From Cordia subcordata (taxonomy: Eukaryota > Streptophyta > Magnoliopsida > Boraginales > Cordiaceae), in NCBI GenBank assembly GCA_028554755.1, contig JAPTOF010000010.1, positions 2,278,001-2,342,000 of the forward strand: a stretch of 64,000 nt of DNA, in the 5' to 3' direction. Below the pieces are notes generated by a model. It saw only the letters and a program-made list of their open reading frames with translations, had not been told where the DNA came from and did not search any database. Shown here in pieces: positions 11,408 to 22,760 of the stretch. How positions within the stretch are numbered: the first letter of the stretch is position 1; each line of letters opens with the position of its first letter. The position numbers and the translations under genes were made by a program.

Positions 11408-12259
11408 GGGTAAATTGGTCAATTTCCCCTTATAGTTTGACAAATGTGTGCAATATATCATGTGGTTACGAAATTAGCTAAGTCACTCACTGTAGTTTTA
11501 ATGAGGGTGTACATAGAACACCTCCGTTAATTTTTCTGTTGAAAATAACGTGTTTTGACATGCATGCACGACTTGTGTAATTTTGCTTTATTTTTTTCAT
11601 AATAAATGCATTAAATAAACTTTTTTATCTTTAATTTGTTTAAAAAATAAAAAAATTAATTAAATTAAAAAAAAGACACCACCCCTACCACCCCAGCCCC
11701 AGCCCCGGCCATCCCCCAGCCCACCAGCCCCCACCACCCCTGCCACCCTTGCCTCAGCCTTAGCCCTAGCCAGCACCCCCACAACCTCTACCACCCCTGC
11801 TACCCCCACCCCCGTCGCCCCTACCCCCGGCTACCCCAACCCCCAGCAGCCCCAACCTTGTCACCCTTGTGGTCCCCACCCCTAACAGCCCCTACCCCTC
11901 CATCCTTCATTTTTTTGTGTTTTTTCTAATTTAATTTTTATTTTTAAATAAAATAAAGGTAAAATAGATATTTTATTTAATAAGTTAGGGGTAAAATGGA
12001 CTTTTTAAGATTTTTTTAAAGTTTTTTTTTAATTTTAATTTTTAAAATAAAATGAAGGTAAAATAAATTTTTTTATTGTATTAGACAAGGGCAAAAATGA
12101 CATTTTATTAAAATTCGTTAAAAAGCTAACGACAGTTAACTTTAGGGGGTTGTGTGCACTATAGTTGAAACCATAAGGGGTCAAGTAGCTAATTTGTAAA
12201 ATACAGGGGATAATTGTGAATATTAGTCAAACCACAAGAGGGAGTTGAACAATTCACCA
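11408..12259. mobile_element. Foldback MULE-type element, 852 bp, 9-bp TSD
   Basis: The ends are inverted relatives: left GGGTAAATTGGTCAATTTCCCC, written here as GGGTAAATTGG then TCAATTTCCCC; right, read inverted, TGGTGAATTGTTCAACTCCC. The similarity extends into the CTATAGTTT/GTGGTTTGAC block. The 9-bp direct repeat TTCTTTTTA flanks it exactly (11399-11407 and 12260-12268), the length expected for Mutator-like elements. The interior contains a C-rich tract (about 11676-11905) made of CCACCCC/CAGCCCC units and AT-rich arms, but no transposase. It belongs to the same TIR style as 22215-22760 and 38967-39698. Confidence 0.8.
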
Positions 12260-12268
12260 TTCTTTTTA

Positions 12269-13690
12269 TTGCACCCCTAATCAATCAGCCTTTTTATATA
12301 AGATACTTATAGTGTGTTTTATCAAATACTTATTTATTATTAATATTTACTATATACAATATTTTTTTAATTTCAAATTTAAAACAAATCAATTTCGCAA
12401 CGGTGATTGGTACTACCAGCACATTAAGGGCCAGAGAACACTATTACCCCACATGGGATTCAGTTTCAAAGATTGTGCGTGTCTTTCTCTTCCCGCTAGC
12501 TCTCTTCTCCACAATATAGTTGGAGAGACACTCTCTCTCACTCTTCGCGTCAATCATGCTGTGTGGATATTGTTATAAAGGCATTATTGATCAACAAGAA
12601 TCCACGTAGAGATAATGTTAAAACCTGCTCATTTGGCCCTTGCATGCCGGTTTGTCCACCTACTATATCCCAATAACGTTATAAAAGACGTTTAACAGTA
12701 ATGAAACGATCAAGTTATTTCATCATAATTATATTTATAGTTTATTATAATTGATTTTTTTTCTAACGTTATAATGTTATGAGTAGATCTGAGATTATTC
12801 GAACTGAACATAAAAAAATTCCGATGTGATTTTATCTTTTCCGTCATCTTTCTTGCTTTTGAATCTCAATAAAAACAAGGAGAAGAAGTTGTATCTCCTA
12901 ACAAACCGCTCCTTTGCATGTAGTTTTTCTTTCTTTTTTGAAAAGGGAATGTTGTGATTGTGGTGTCTCAAATTGTCACATCATGCAGCAATGCATGACC
13001 TCCATTAATTCGCATTGCGTTTATGATAAGTTTTGAAGCTACACACAAATAATCTGCAACAGGGAAACACTTCCCCACCCTTTTGGATTTTATGATATGA
13101 TCTTTTTGAGTTCAATTAAAGCATGACATTCCAATAGTTGAAACAAGTTGTCTTCAAGTTGTTAACACTCTCCCCCAATTACGAGCTACCACGTACTTCA
13201 TCTCAAATGCACATATTAACTATATGTGTGTGTCCCTAGACGGTATTGACTATAAAGATTGAAATAACCGTTGTCTCGATGAGAAAGCAACATATTTGCT
13301 AATAGCCGAATCACGCGCAGCCCCATTAATAGATGTCGTCCGTAGTATGAAAACTGTGTCACGGATGAAGTGTGAATCGACCATGAAATACGATGTTATA
13401 TATAAGTATTGTCTTTAACTAATTTTTGCGATTACAAGTTAGCTTCTTTAAAGTGCAAACTGCAGCAATATGGGTTGAAATGACATTGTTTTGATCATCT
13501 CATCTAGGGTGTCCAAATGAAAGAAAAGGCAGCTATGATATGTGATATGATCTTATCAACAATTCAAGAGCTTAACCATGATATTCATCCCAATTGGAGA
13601 TAAGATAAGGTATGACCTTTATTTGTCATTCTTTAAGGTGACATTCTGTCAAAATCATGCACCTGCACTTGTACTTGAGAAGATACATAC

Positions 13691-13728
<38 letters not shown>

Positions 13729-14414
13729 TGATTCTTGAAAGTAGAATATGCGGCATATGTGATATGTCAAAGTCAAGGGTGGGGTGGCCCACCAAGGGGT
13801 GCCCAAAGATAAGTTAGTTTAGAGGCCAATGTTGCATGCAATGGGTACATTCTTGAGGTATTTGAAAAAGGTATTCAAAAACATGTTATCTCATTATCTT
13901 CATGCAAAAGATGTCCAAGAAAATTTAATAATAGTGGGGTTAGGGTGCAGTTGAAGATAAGGTTGAGGTTAAGTGTTAAACTGGCTTTTGCACGGGTGGC
14001 AATCATCAGTGGCAGGCAAGAAAAAATATTTAGCTTATGAAGATGATGCTTAATGTGACTTGAGAAAAGCAAGGGCATGTGAAACTGCTTCAGTTTGATG
14101 CTACACCAGGTCCCTACTGTGAGAGAGCTTCAAAGCTTAACAAGTGGATCCTTTTTTGGCTTGTAGAGACAGATACTTTAAAAGCAGCTTATAGGGGTTA
14201 CTATATATGTCATTATTGGTGCATGCAGGTCTTAAGTAGTAGTGATAAGGTTTTGTGCATTTAGAGAACAATCTAAGGTGTCGAGTATGGGGAAGAGAAT
14301 TGCAAGATGGACTAGAATGGTGAGACAGCAGAAAGGGAAGCTTTACATTATGAGAATTTGCATAACTATGCTTTTGTGTTGGGATAAGTATTCTTAGAAT
14401 CATATATATAAATA
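12269..14414. other. Intergenic with a (TA)n(TG)n microsatellite
   Basis: No gene is recognised. A compound microsatellite (TA)n(TG)n lies at about 13691-13728. The short ORFs here have no family features and are interrupted by low-complexity DNA. Confidence 0.5.
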
Positions 14415-14643
14415 GGGCTTATTTGTATTGGTTTTTTTTTTCCAAAGAAAAAACACTTTTTTTTCTTGAAAAAGTTACATTAAATTTGCAATAACTATTT
14501 GATTTAGTTTCCAAAAAAGTTGAAACTCTGAAAAAAGCTCGAATACAACTTCTTTTAAACGTCAGAATTTTCAGCTTAAAAAAAAATTGTTCTTCAAAGC
14601 TGTTAAAAAAAACGCTTTTGAAAAAAGGCAACCAAATGAGCCC
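14415..14643. mobile_element. Tourist-like MITE
   Basis: A 229-bp element with ends GGGCTTATTTGTATTGG and GGCAACCAAATGAGCCC, flanked by ATA on both sides (14412-14414 and 14644-14646). The interior has the same AAGTTGAAACTCTG..CTTTTTTC pattern as the 5340 and 45682 copies, in the opposite orientation. Confidence 0.75.
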
Positions 14644-16164
14644 ATATAAAGTTATAATTTATGGTGCATCAATGTATTTCACTGCAGAGGTTCTCTCTTT
14701 ACTCTTTATTTTATTCCTATTAAAAATAGAATTTATTCACGTAAATATTATTATTTTAACACTAGCACATATACACCAAGACTAGTATATTTGAGAATTT
14801 AAATTCTCTCGCTATGTTGTAGTAAAGCTATGCATGGCATTTTATTGATTCGCTGAGATTGATATCGAATACGAATCTGGAGGCGTTAAGTTCTACAAAG
14901 TTGACTTCATTATATGAATCATTATCCCTTCACACTTCAACTTGAATTGAGGGTATATATGCAATATGCTTATGATGTGCATGCAGATGCTCCATTTTTC
15001 ATCCCTTGTTAATTATTAAATATTATTATAGGCAAAATCTAGAATTAACCTGGGATCGACTTGCTAACCATGTATATTTATACGGACCTTCTCATTAATC
15101 ATGAAATCTAGAATTAATCAGGGATTAATTGGGTATACAGATTCAGAGATTTGTTCAAGAAAAATTAAAAACACATAGCAACAGTGTTACTCATATATGC
15201 ACTTTTGTCGGGAGTTAGATTAGTTCTTTAACCTGAAAAAAGAAAATCCTAAAAAATCAAACATTTTGAAAAAGATTTGGCAGGAGGAAAAAAAAAATCT
15301 TCACCAACTATAGTTATTAGCACGTCAATAAGGAGAACTTTGATGATTCAGCAGTCAAGTGTCTAATCTGTAAAATTTGTCAAGAACATAATAATACAAC
15401 GAGATTACTGTATCCTTCTTTCTTTTTAACTATTTCAAAGTGATTGATAAGTTACTTTTCTCTTACTATTTGTGTAGTAGCATAGATATTTTCTAATACC
15501 AATGAAGAGGAGTCTTGGCCCAATGATTGAGTTGTCAATTTATGACTTGTATATAAAAATAGCCTTTTACAGAATGTTAGGTAAACATGAACACAATAGA
15601 TTCCGAGTAAATTAAGTATTTTTCGAATTTCATATATAAAGAGAGTTTCATATATGAACTTATCTTTTCAAAAGTAGTGCCAATGTTACTATATTGTCCA
15701 ATGTGCAAATGTTATGGTAGATTCCAAAGTGATTCTAACAGCTAATTCTTGAATATTACACCCCTAAATTTGGTACACCAGACAACCACTTTAAAAGTAA
15801 AAAAGAGCTTACTGAAGATATCGAGTCAATCAACAATACGTATGTAATTCCTTCTATCATTTAAAGAAAAGAAGTTAACAACAAAAAACAAAGAACATCC
15901 TGATTTCAAGTACTTCTGAATCTCTTAAACTGGAGAAAGTGGGCCAAATAATGCCCTCATGAAAACTGACAGGGTTGGCCTTATATAGAGAATCACTTCA
16001 ACAACAAAATGAAGTCCCTTTCCATGGTGTTTGGCCGGGAGACAAAGCTTGATGACTCGGCTTGTTGCATCTTGTTCCAGGCATTTGGGGCCATTTGCTC
16101 AATCAGGGTCCAACATGTGTCAGCAACCCGCTTTGGATTATTTTTATCTTCACCCCATTTTTTC
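14644..16164. other. Intergenic, upstream of the DVL gene
   Basis: AT-rich DNA with no gene recognised. The last few hundred bases are the likely promoter of the DVL/RTFL gene at 16297. Confidence 0.4.
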
Positions 16165-16172
16165 TATATAAA
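16165..16172 (+). promoter_or_regulatory. TATA box of the DVL/RTFL gene
   Basis: The sequence is TATATAAA, 125 bp upstream of the ATG at 16297 and preceded by a pyrimidine-rich stretch. A start about 30 bp downstream would leave a ~100-nt leader. Inference from position and consensus only. Confidence 0.55.
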
Positions 16173-16296
16173 GCCCATACAAACTGTGTTTGCTTCTCAA
16201 ATAGCTCAGTGTCAGTATAAAAATTGATCACCATTTTTAGCCAACCAAAAGTCAAACGATAACTTATAAGTTGCTTCTGCATATCCAATTCACTGT

Positions 16297-16443
16297 ATGA
16301 AAATGGCTAGGCTCTCGTTCTTGACGCGGCGGCTTCAGAAGCTTCAGTCGTGGCAGAAGTGTTCAAGGTACATTCAGGAGCAGAGAACAAGGCTTTATAT
16401 CATCTGGAGGTGTTCTGTGATTCTCCTTAGCTGGAATGAGTGA
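16297..16443 (+). CDS. DVL/RTFL (ROTUNDIFOLIA-like) small polypeptide, 48 aa
   Basis: An intronless frame from ATG 16297 to TGA 16441-16443 encodes 48 residues. The C-terminal half holds the DVL/RTFL signature: CSRYIQEQRTRLYIIW, then RCSVILLSWNE, matching the family pattern C..(Y)..(E/Q)QR.RLYI...RC...L..W. A basic N-terminus (RRLQKLQSWQK) precedes it. In the usual motif, Arg follows YII; here it is Trp (YIIWRC), a small departure. Members are membrane-associated peptides that restrict polar cell proliferation and shape organs when overexpressed. The coding length is within the family's lower range. A second in-frame ATG lies at 16303, so the first or second Met could be used. The TATA box upstream and the lack of introns support a real gene, although it lies close to the start of the duplicated RLK flank. 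Confidence 0.85.
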   Translation: MKMARLSFLTRRLQKLQSWQKCSRYIQEQRTRLYIIWRCSVILLSWNE

Positions 16444-16549
16444 AGATGATGTGCGGAAATATGCTGGAGAAGCTTTTTTGTATAAACTATACTAGCTTAT
16501 ATATATAGCTTCTAGGCATATGATGATATAGGAACTAAATTAGATTTGA

Positions 16550-17838
16550 TCTTTTTCAGGCGAAGTCAAATTTTGATATCAATTATGTACAGTTAAGCAT
16601 CTATGAATACACCAGTATTGGTCCTTTTTTTTTCTTTCTTTTAATTTGGCTGGAAAAGTCTCTCTCTTACTTGCGACTAGAATTGTAATTGCTTGTATGA
16701 TTTGAATGTACGACAAACCTATATTTGAACACTGCTTCAATTCAATGACCAATTGATTCATGAATGGCCTATTAATTGGCTGTATCAGAAGATGAGGAAG
16801 CCATGCATTGCAAAATCTAGAGCTTTCCCAATAGAATTAGTACCATATTCTCTTAGTCTTGGTATGGAACAGAGTATTGATTTATTAAATAAAAACAGAC
16901 TACTTAAGAGGGCATTGTTGATGCGACTTATCTCAAATTAGATGGTCTAGATCAATGCTTCAGACATGCCAATATGCTGTAATTTATCCATTTGGGTATT
17001 TTCTGTTTAATTAGCTTAATTAACAAAACTCCGTTCTTGCTAAATTATCATTTCACCTCCTTCAAAATTTTCCCGGAAAATGCCTGATGGAAGAACTATT
17101 GCCCAATATATTAGAGAAACCATTCTCTTTGCAATTTTCAAAACGGTTGTGCCATATTGCTGATCTGAGATTGAGCCTAAACAGTCAAATATTTTCAATT
17201 ATTTTTTGGAAAATTAGAAAATTGAAGAAAAACCTATTAATCATATGCAGATTCTTCCAAGCTTTGGGCATGCTCTAAGTGTTTAGCTGTCTATGTTGTG
17301 TGTGTTTTTGTTTTTCTAGTGCATCGTGTGTGTTGTGCATGATTGGTGTGTGTGAGCCGGAAAAAGAAGAAAGGATGAGAAAATGGGGGAAGAAAAAGAA
17401 GAAGAAGAAGAAACAAAGAATTAAAGAAAGAAATAAAATAAATGTGAGGACAAGCCCAGTCATATGTGGTTGAATGTAGAAGGATGTTGGAAACAAGACT
17501 GGGATTTGAAGTTCGTCATATTTATTTACAGAGAAACTAATATTTTGCAAATTAGTTGACCAATCAAGGGTCATGAATTAGGAAAACACATTATCGAAGA
17601 ACTCTTAGGACATTTCAAGAAGCTGCTTGATAAAGACATGAGAAGAATGACTTTAAATAGACATATTCAAAACAACCATTGCCTCCTCAAGGAAAAAAAT
17701 TTGAAATATAAAAGATACCTTTGTCATTGGCATAAACACTAACAGAGTTAAGCAACAATTATACGGCTCACAAATACTACTTTAAAAGAGAATATGAAGA
17801 GATTGTGAACTAAATACTATATTATTTAAAAAAGAAAA
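16550..17838. repeat. Duplicated 3' flank of the receptor-kinase units
   Basis: Segments here recur beside other array members. About 16615-16735 resembles 32235-32340. About 17235-17838 resembles 61525-62015 closely and 43020-43590 more loosely; shared blocks include GCATGCTCTA..GTGTTTAGCTGTCTATG and the GGAAAAAGAAGAAAG stretch. The short ORFs are poly-purine artefacts. This is downstream DNA of pseudogene A that was copied with the gene. Confidence 0.75.
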
Positions 17839-18059
17839 TGTAGGATGTACATGACCTCCCTGTGGTTTATACAAGTAGTTGATTACTTTCCTATGATTTA
17901 AAATATACCATACTATCCCCTATGTTTTCCAAAAAGGCACATAGTCTTCAACCTTTATAACTTTTTTTTGTCAAATTAATGAAGAATACATTGCAGTCTC
18001 CTTTTTCTTTTTTTTTTTTTAATAATTTTAATTTTTTTAACCCCCCACCTTTCTTGCTT

Positions 18060-18165
18060 TTTTAAATTAATTTTTTGGTCTTTTTTAACCCTCCATCTCC
18101 ATGGAATTTGAAGCCAAAACGTTACTCCTGAGAAAAATAGTCTTAAATCACTTGAGTTATCTTTT
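18060..18165 (-). mobile_element. SINE-like fragment (tRNA B-box)
   Basis: Read on the minus strand there is a weak A-box-like ACTCAAGTGATTTAAG and, ~35 nt later, a B-box-like GGCTTCAAATTCC, the same arrangement as the better-supported SINE at 28543. The copy at about 62275-62310 shares the B-box portion. No target duplication was identified. Confidence 0.35.
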
Positions 18166-20043
18166 AATTCCTACTCTCCTTTCTTGCTTGTATGGATGTC
18201 AAATGTTAGAATTTGTTATATTTTTTTTTTCACCACAATACCCTCATTTACACTTATAACATAATTTCCTTATTTTTACTTCATAAAATCAAAAAATTAA
18301 AGAAGTAGAAAAATAAAAATAAAAATATTAAAAAATGAAAATTTAAAAACTAAAAATAAAAAATTAAAATTTAGATCTAAAATTAAAAAATAAAAAATTG
18401 AAATTTAAAAGTTAAAAAAATAGAAACTAAAAATTATAAAAAAATTTGAAAGCTAGTGCATAAGATAATAACAAAAAAAACGGAAAGAATGAAGAAAAAG
18501 TAGCATGAGGGAAAAAGAGAGAGCTCAGAAGCGTTGACATTTCATCACAATCAGATGATGTGAGACTAAGGTCCAAACTTCACTCTATATATAAAAAGAA
18601 TGACTTTTCTAGTGTTGATGGTCGTCAGGGTAGTTTAGGTATTTTACTCTCTCTTCTTTTTTTTTTTTTGGCCAGGCAACTAAAGTTGACACACATATTC
18701 CATTGGCTCATTGATCTTGTGGGCTGGACGTGGATTTTCTCATACACCTAGCTGGCACCCACCAAGGTCAATCATGATTCAAGATAAAGGCCCCCTACTA
18801 TTTTTCTTTTTTAAGTAGACAGATTTTGCATATGGTGCTCAAAGTTTTTAAACGTGTGAATTTTAATTTCACAAACCCAATCAAATTAAATGAATTGGCT
18901 AAAATTTTTATGTTCAAAATTTTAAATTTCTAGAACCAAAAAAAATTAATCAAGTGGATAATTCAACATTTACTCAAATTTTTTCCCTTGTCCTTCCCAA
19001 TCTAAATTATATGCTCTCTCTTCTTCTCTTATCTATTAATCATACATTTTTTGCTTTTTGTATTTTAAGAATTTATATTTGGGGTAAAAAAAACTATCCA
19101 ATTAGGTTAATGTTGGAATTTTTTAAAATTTTTAGGTTCAAAATTTTGAACTTCTAGGGTTAAAAAAATATGAAATTGAACATTTAAAATCATAAAAGCT
19201 GATCGACTTACTATATTTAGTTTTTGGGTTTTCTTGTGTTCAAGTTTTTTTTTTGGTTATATGTTAAATATATTGTCCTTATTTACACTCAATTCGAAAA
19301 TAGATAGATTTTTAAAATCATAATGTACCAATTTATACTAAATGTGGAAATAGATATAAAAAGTTAAAAATTAATAAATATAAAAATTTAAATTTACCAG
19401 TATTACAATTATCTAAATTCAAATAACTATCAAATCATTGCAAATTACATTAAAGTACTTATAGACTTAAAAAAAAAAATTTAAAATTTTGGGACGATTC
19501 AAATCATTATTTTTTTCCTCCTAACAAAAATCACATGCTATCTTCTTCTTCTTCTTTTTTTTTTTGCTTCTCTACTCATCATGTCTGTCAACTTTTTGCC
19601 AAGAGTGGATATTGATATGAATTTCTTAATTTTCAAGCTTAAATTTCAAACTTCGAGAGCAAAAATTATTCAATTGAGTATTAAAATTATAGAACCGATC
19701 ATAATTTAGATAGCGAATTTGGGACTTTTGAGTTTGCATTTCGTTCTTTTATCATTTTTTTATTTGTTGAATAATATTGTGTTAATTGAAATTAAATTTA
19801 ATTATAGATATGAAAGATTGAACAAAAATAAATTCATAAGGTTTAAATTTATCTAAATTATAATTTTCTAAGTTTAAATAGTTTTGAAATCATCTCAAAT
19901 TACATGAATATACTTAAAAAATTTAAAAAAATAACTTTTCAATCAGGCTAATGTATAAATTTTATGCTTAAAATTCCAATTAGATAAGGTAAAATACATA
20001 AGAAAATTTAGATATTTCCACCCCATATTCACTCAACTCTATT

Positions 20044-20548
20044 GTTTCAATAAATTCATTTTCACTCTATAATCAATCTCATCAAATTTGTCAAAATAGC
20101 AAAGAGACAAAAATTAACACATTTTGAGGTTTTAGTTTTTACAAAGAGAAACATAAGTAGAAATAGAATTTTTTTTTAACTTCTTGCAAGATTACTAAAT
20201 TTTTCAATAAATATTTATCACATATTATAAAATTTATATTATAATAATATTGGGCAATAGAGTCGTGCCTTGCACGACTTTATTTTACTAGTTGTAGTTT
20301 TGTTTCAATAAATTCATTTTCACTCTATAATCAATCTCATCAAATTTGTCAAAATAGCAAAGAGACAAAAATTAACACATTTTTAGGTTTTAATTTTTAC
20401 AAAGAGAAACATAAGCAGAAATAGAATTTTTTTTAACTTCTTGCAAGATTACTAAATTTTTCAATAAATATTTATCACATATTATAAATTTTATATTATA
20501 ATAATATTGGGCAATACAGTCGTGCCTTGCACGACTTTATTTTACTAG
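20044..20548 (+). mobile_element. Two tandem Helitron-like 3' ends
   Basis: Two ~248-bp copies (20044-20291 and 20302-20548) each end with a perfect 7-bp-stem hairpin GTCGTGC-CTT-GCACGAC, a short TTTATTTTA spacer and CTAG followed by T. A GC-rich hairpin ~10 nt before a CTRR terminus, inserted before T, is the signature of plant Helitron 3' ends. The copies differ by a few bases. A possible 5' end (TCTATATATAAAAAG near 18581) exists but is unproven. No Rep/helicase is present, so these would be non-autonomous. Confidence 0.7.
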
Positions 20549-20796
20549 TAATAAAAAAAAGCAGCAAGAATAGTAAAAGTTAGTAAGGATGATTTGATCT
20601 TTCTAAAACATTATCTAACACTATTAACATATTAACAAGAATGGGAAGATTGTGCTATTTTTTAAAAAGTATAAAAGGGTAATATAATATATTTTAAACT
20701 ACAAGCAATAATCAATTATTTATACAAATTACAGAAGTGTAACGAACAAATTTACCCAAAAAATTAAAAAAGCTGACATGTATTGATTATAACAAA

Positions 20797-20950
20797 AGTT
20801 CATGTCTTTAATTTACCAATGAAAAGACAAAAATCAAAATGTTATCAAATACAATCCATATATACGGATCAGAAGTTCATGTCTTTAATTTACCAACGAA
20901 AAGACGAAAATCAAAACATTATCAAATACAAATCATGTATATGGATCAGA
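20797..20950. repeat. 77-bp tandem duplication in the 3' UTR region of A
   Basis: Two copies (about 20797-20873 and 20874-20950) share AAGTTCATGTCTTTAATTTACC and GAAAAGAC.AAAATCAAAA blocks and end in GGATCAGAA. The matching region of C (43625-43715) has a single copy, so the duplication arose in A. Confidence 0.75.
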
Positions 20951-22214
20951 AAAATAAAATATACTAATATCCAATTATACATCACCGACCAATTGCCAAC
21001 AAACTACTTGTTATTAGCCCATCCTCTGAAATCTCAGGAGACTTTGATTTCATCTCAATTGGCAAGCACTCCTTCAATTCCATGACTACTTGACTCATTA
21101 TTGGCCTTTTGGTCGAATCATATAATAAAAAAGCCATTGCAATTTCCACCACTTTTCGTACAGAATTAACATCATACTCTCCTGCCATTAACCTTGGATC
21201 AACAATATCCTTCACATCTCCAATTTCTTCCAAAGATGAACTAACCCATTGTGATACATGGAGACACTCAGGTTCACTTGCAATTATTGCCAAATGACTT
21301 GTGATTATTTTCAAAAGTACAACACCGAAGCTATAGACATCACTTCTCTCAATTAGTCTAAATGTGTTGCAGTACCTGTACGCCAACGTATTTTTTTGGT
21401 GAGTTAATTTTTGTAGGACAATTTTCTAGGCACTAGAAATTGGCTATTTAATTTGTTGAAGATGGCTCTATATAACCACTAAAATATAAGGATGAGCATT
21501 TGGTTATTAATTGAAGGACCTTTTTTAAAAAAAAAAAATTGAAAACCGAACTCAATTGAATAAACCAAAATAATTTTAGAAAATAATCGAACCAAATTGA
21601 ATATACCAAACTCAATTCGTTTTGGTTCTATTTTGATTTTCGATTCGATTCGATTTTTGTTCACTCTTGCTAATGTGCAAAAGAATGGTTTACTTGCTCA
21701 GGGTCACGGTACCCTCGAGTGCCAGCGATATGATTGGTAGAAACATGAGTAACAGTTCCAGTAGGGAAAGTTCTACACAAGCCAAAATCAGCAATTTTGG
21801 CTTCAAATTTTTCGTTCAACAAGATATTTGTAGATTTCACATCTCTATGAACTATTGGTGGCTTGCAGCCGTGGTGCATGTACTCCAATCCTATGAATAT
21901 GACGAATGTAAGTGAGATTGCATGCAGTAAATGCTTAGGAATTGAAGGAACAATCTAATTAAAATGCTTACTAACCTTGCGCGGCATCTATTGAGATTTG
22001 AAGCCTTTCTTGCCAACTCAAAACACATAAATTTTTATCTGCACTCAATTATTAATTATTATCAAAAGCAAAAAATACCAGGGGAACTGTTTTATCACAT
22101 ATCATAGTTATAAATCTTGCTTGGCATCATCAATTTAAGCATAATGTATATGTGTACACCTGAAGCCTGGATCCTAGGCTGCGAGTGAGATTGGTATTGT
22201 AAGTATAACAAATA

Positions 22215-22760
22215 GAGTAAATGGCATATTATCCCCTGTAGTTTGGTATAAATGCACAATACTCTCCCTGAAATCTCAAAACTATTTGATTACCCCCTTG
22301 AACTTTTTAAACGTCTGCTTACTGCCCCCTCGCAGTCTGTTTTTGGTTAGTTTTAACGTGAATTGAATTTTATGCACATGTGTGGCGTTTTTCATTGCAT
22401 AATATATATATAAAAACTAAATATTTTGGACCATTTAAGCCCTTACACTTTTTTATAAAAACGCTCAACTCATTCACTCCCTAAAAATTCAAGGGGGTAA
22501 TTTTGAGACTTCAGGGGGTATTGCTCACTTATGCCAGACTATAGGGGGTAATATGCCATTTACTCTATATATTATGCAATGAAAAACGTAACACACGCAC
22601 GTAGACTCTAACTTTCGTCAAAACTAACCAAAAATAGACGGCGAGGGGGGGTAATTTGCACACGTTTAAAAAGTTCGAAGGGCTAATCAGATAGTTTTGA
22701 TACTTCAGGGGGTATTGTGCATTTATGCCAGACTACAGAGGGATAATATGTCAGTTACTC
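22215..22760. mobile_element. MULE-type MITE in intron 10 of RLK-A, 9-bp TSD
   Basis: The 546-bp element has ends GAGTAAATGGCATATTATCCC and, inverted, GAGTAACTGACATATTATCCC (each slightly split by variable bases) and a third internal inverted copy ending near 22567. The 9-bp repeat TAACAAATA flanks it (22206-22214, 22761-22769). Unit C has the empty site with one TAACAAATA near 44779, which confirms the insertion and its borders. The interior GGGGGTA/TACCCCC blocks form long foldback arms. Confidence 0.9.

Larger units (their letters stand above)
17839..20755. mobile_element. Probable ~2.9-kb MULE-type insertion in the 3' flank of A
   Basis: Compared with unit C, where 43590 leads directly into the gene's 3' UTR, the A flank is interrupted. 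The left boundary block (GTGGTTTATACAAGTAGTTG ATTACTTTCC... near 17872) is mirrored by an inverted relative at about 20695-20755 (TTTAAACTACAAGCAATAATC..TTATACAAATTACAG). The interior is very AT-rich, contains a SINE-like fragment (about 18060-18165) and the Helitron-like ends, and encodes no transposase. The copy beginning at 62015 has the same left end, so the insertion predates that duplication. Exact ends are uncertain. Confidence 0.5.

Noticed and set aside
11676..11905. Possible proline-rich coding sequence (CCACCCC repeats)
   Set aside because: It lies inside a TIR-bounded transposon, is simple sequence and has no sustained open frame with a start.
13875..14403. Small ORFs between MITEs on both strands
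   Set aside because: Overlapping, short, no motif; I also looked for a microRNA-like hairpin by eye and saw none I could support.
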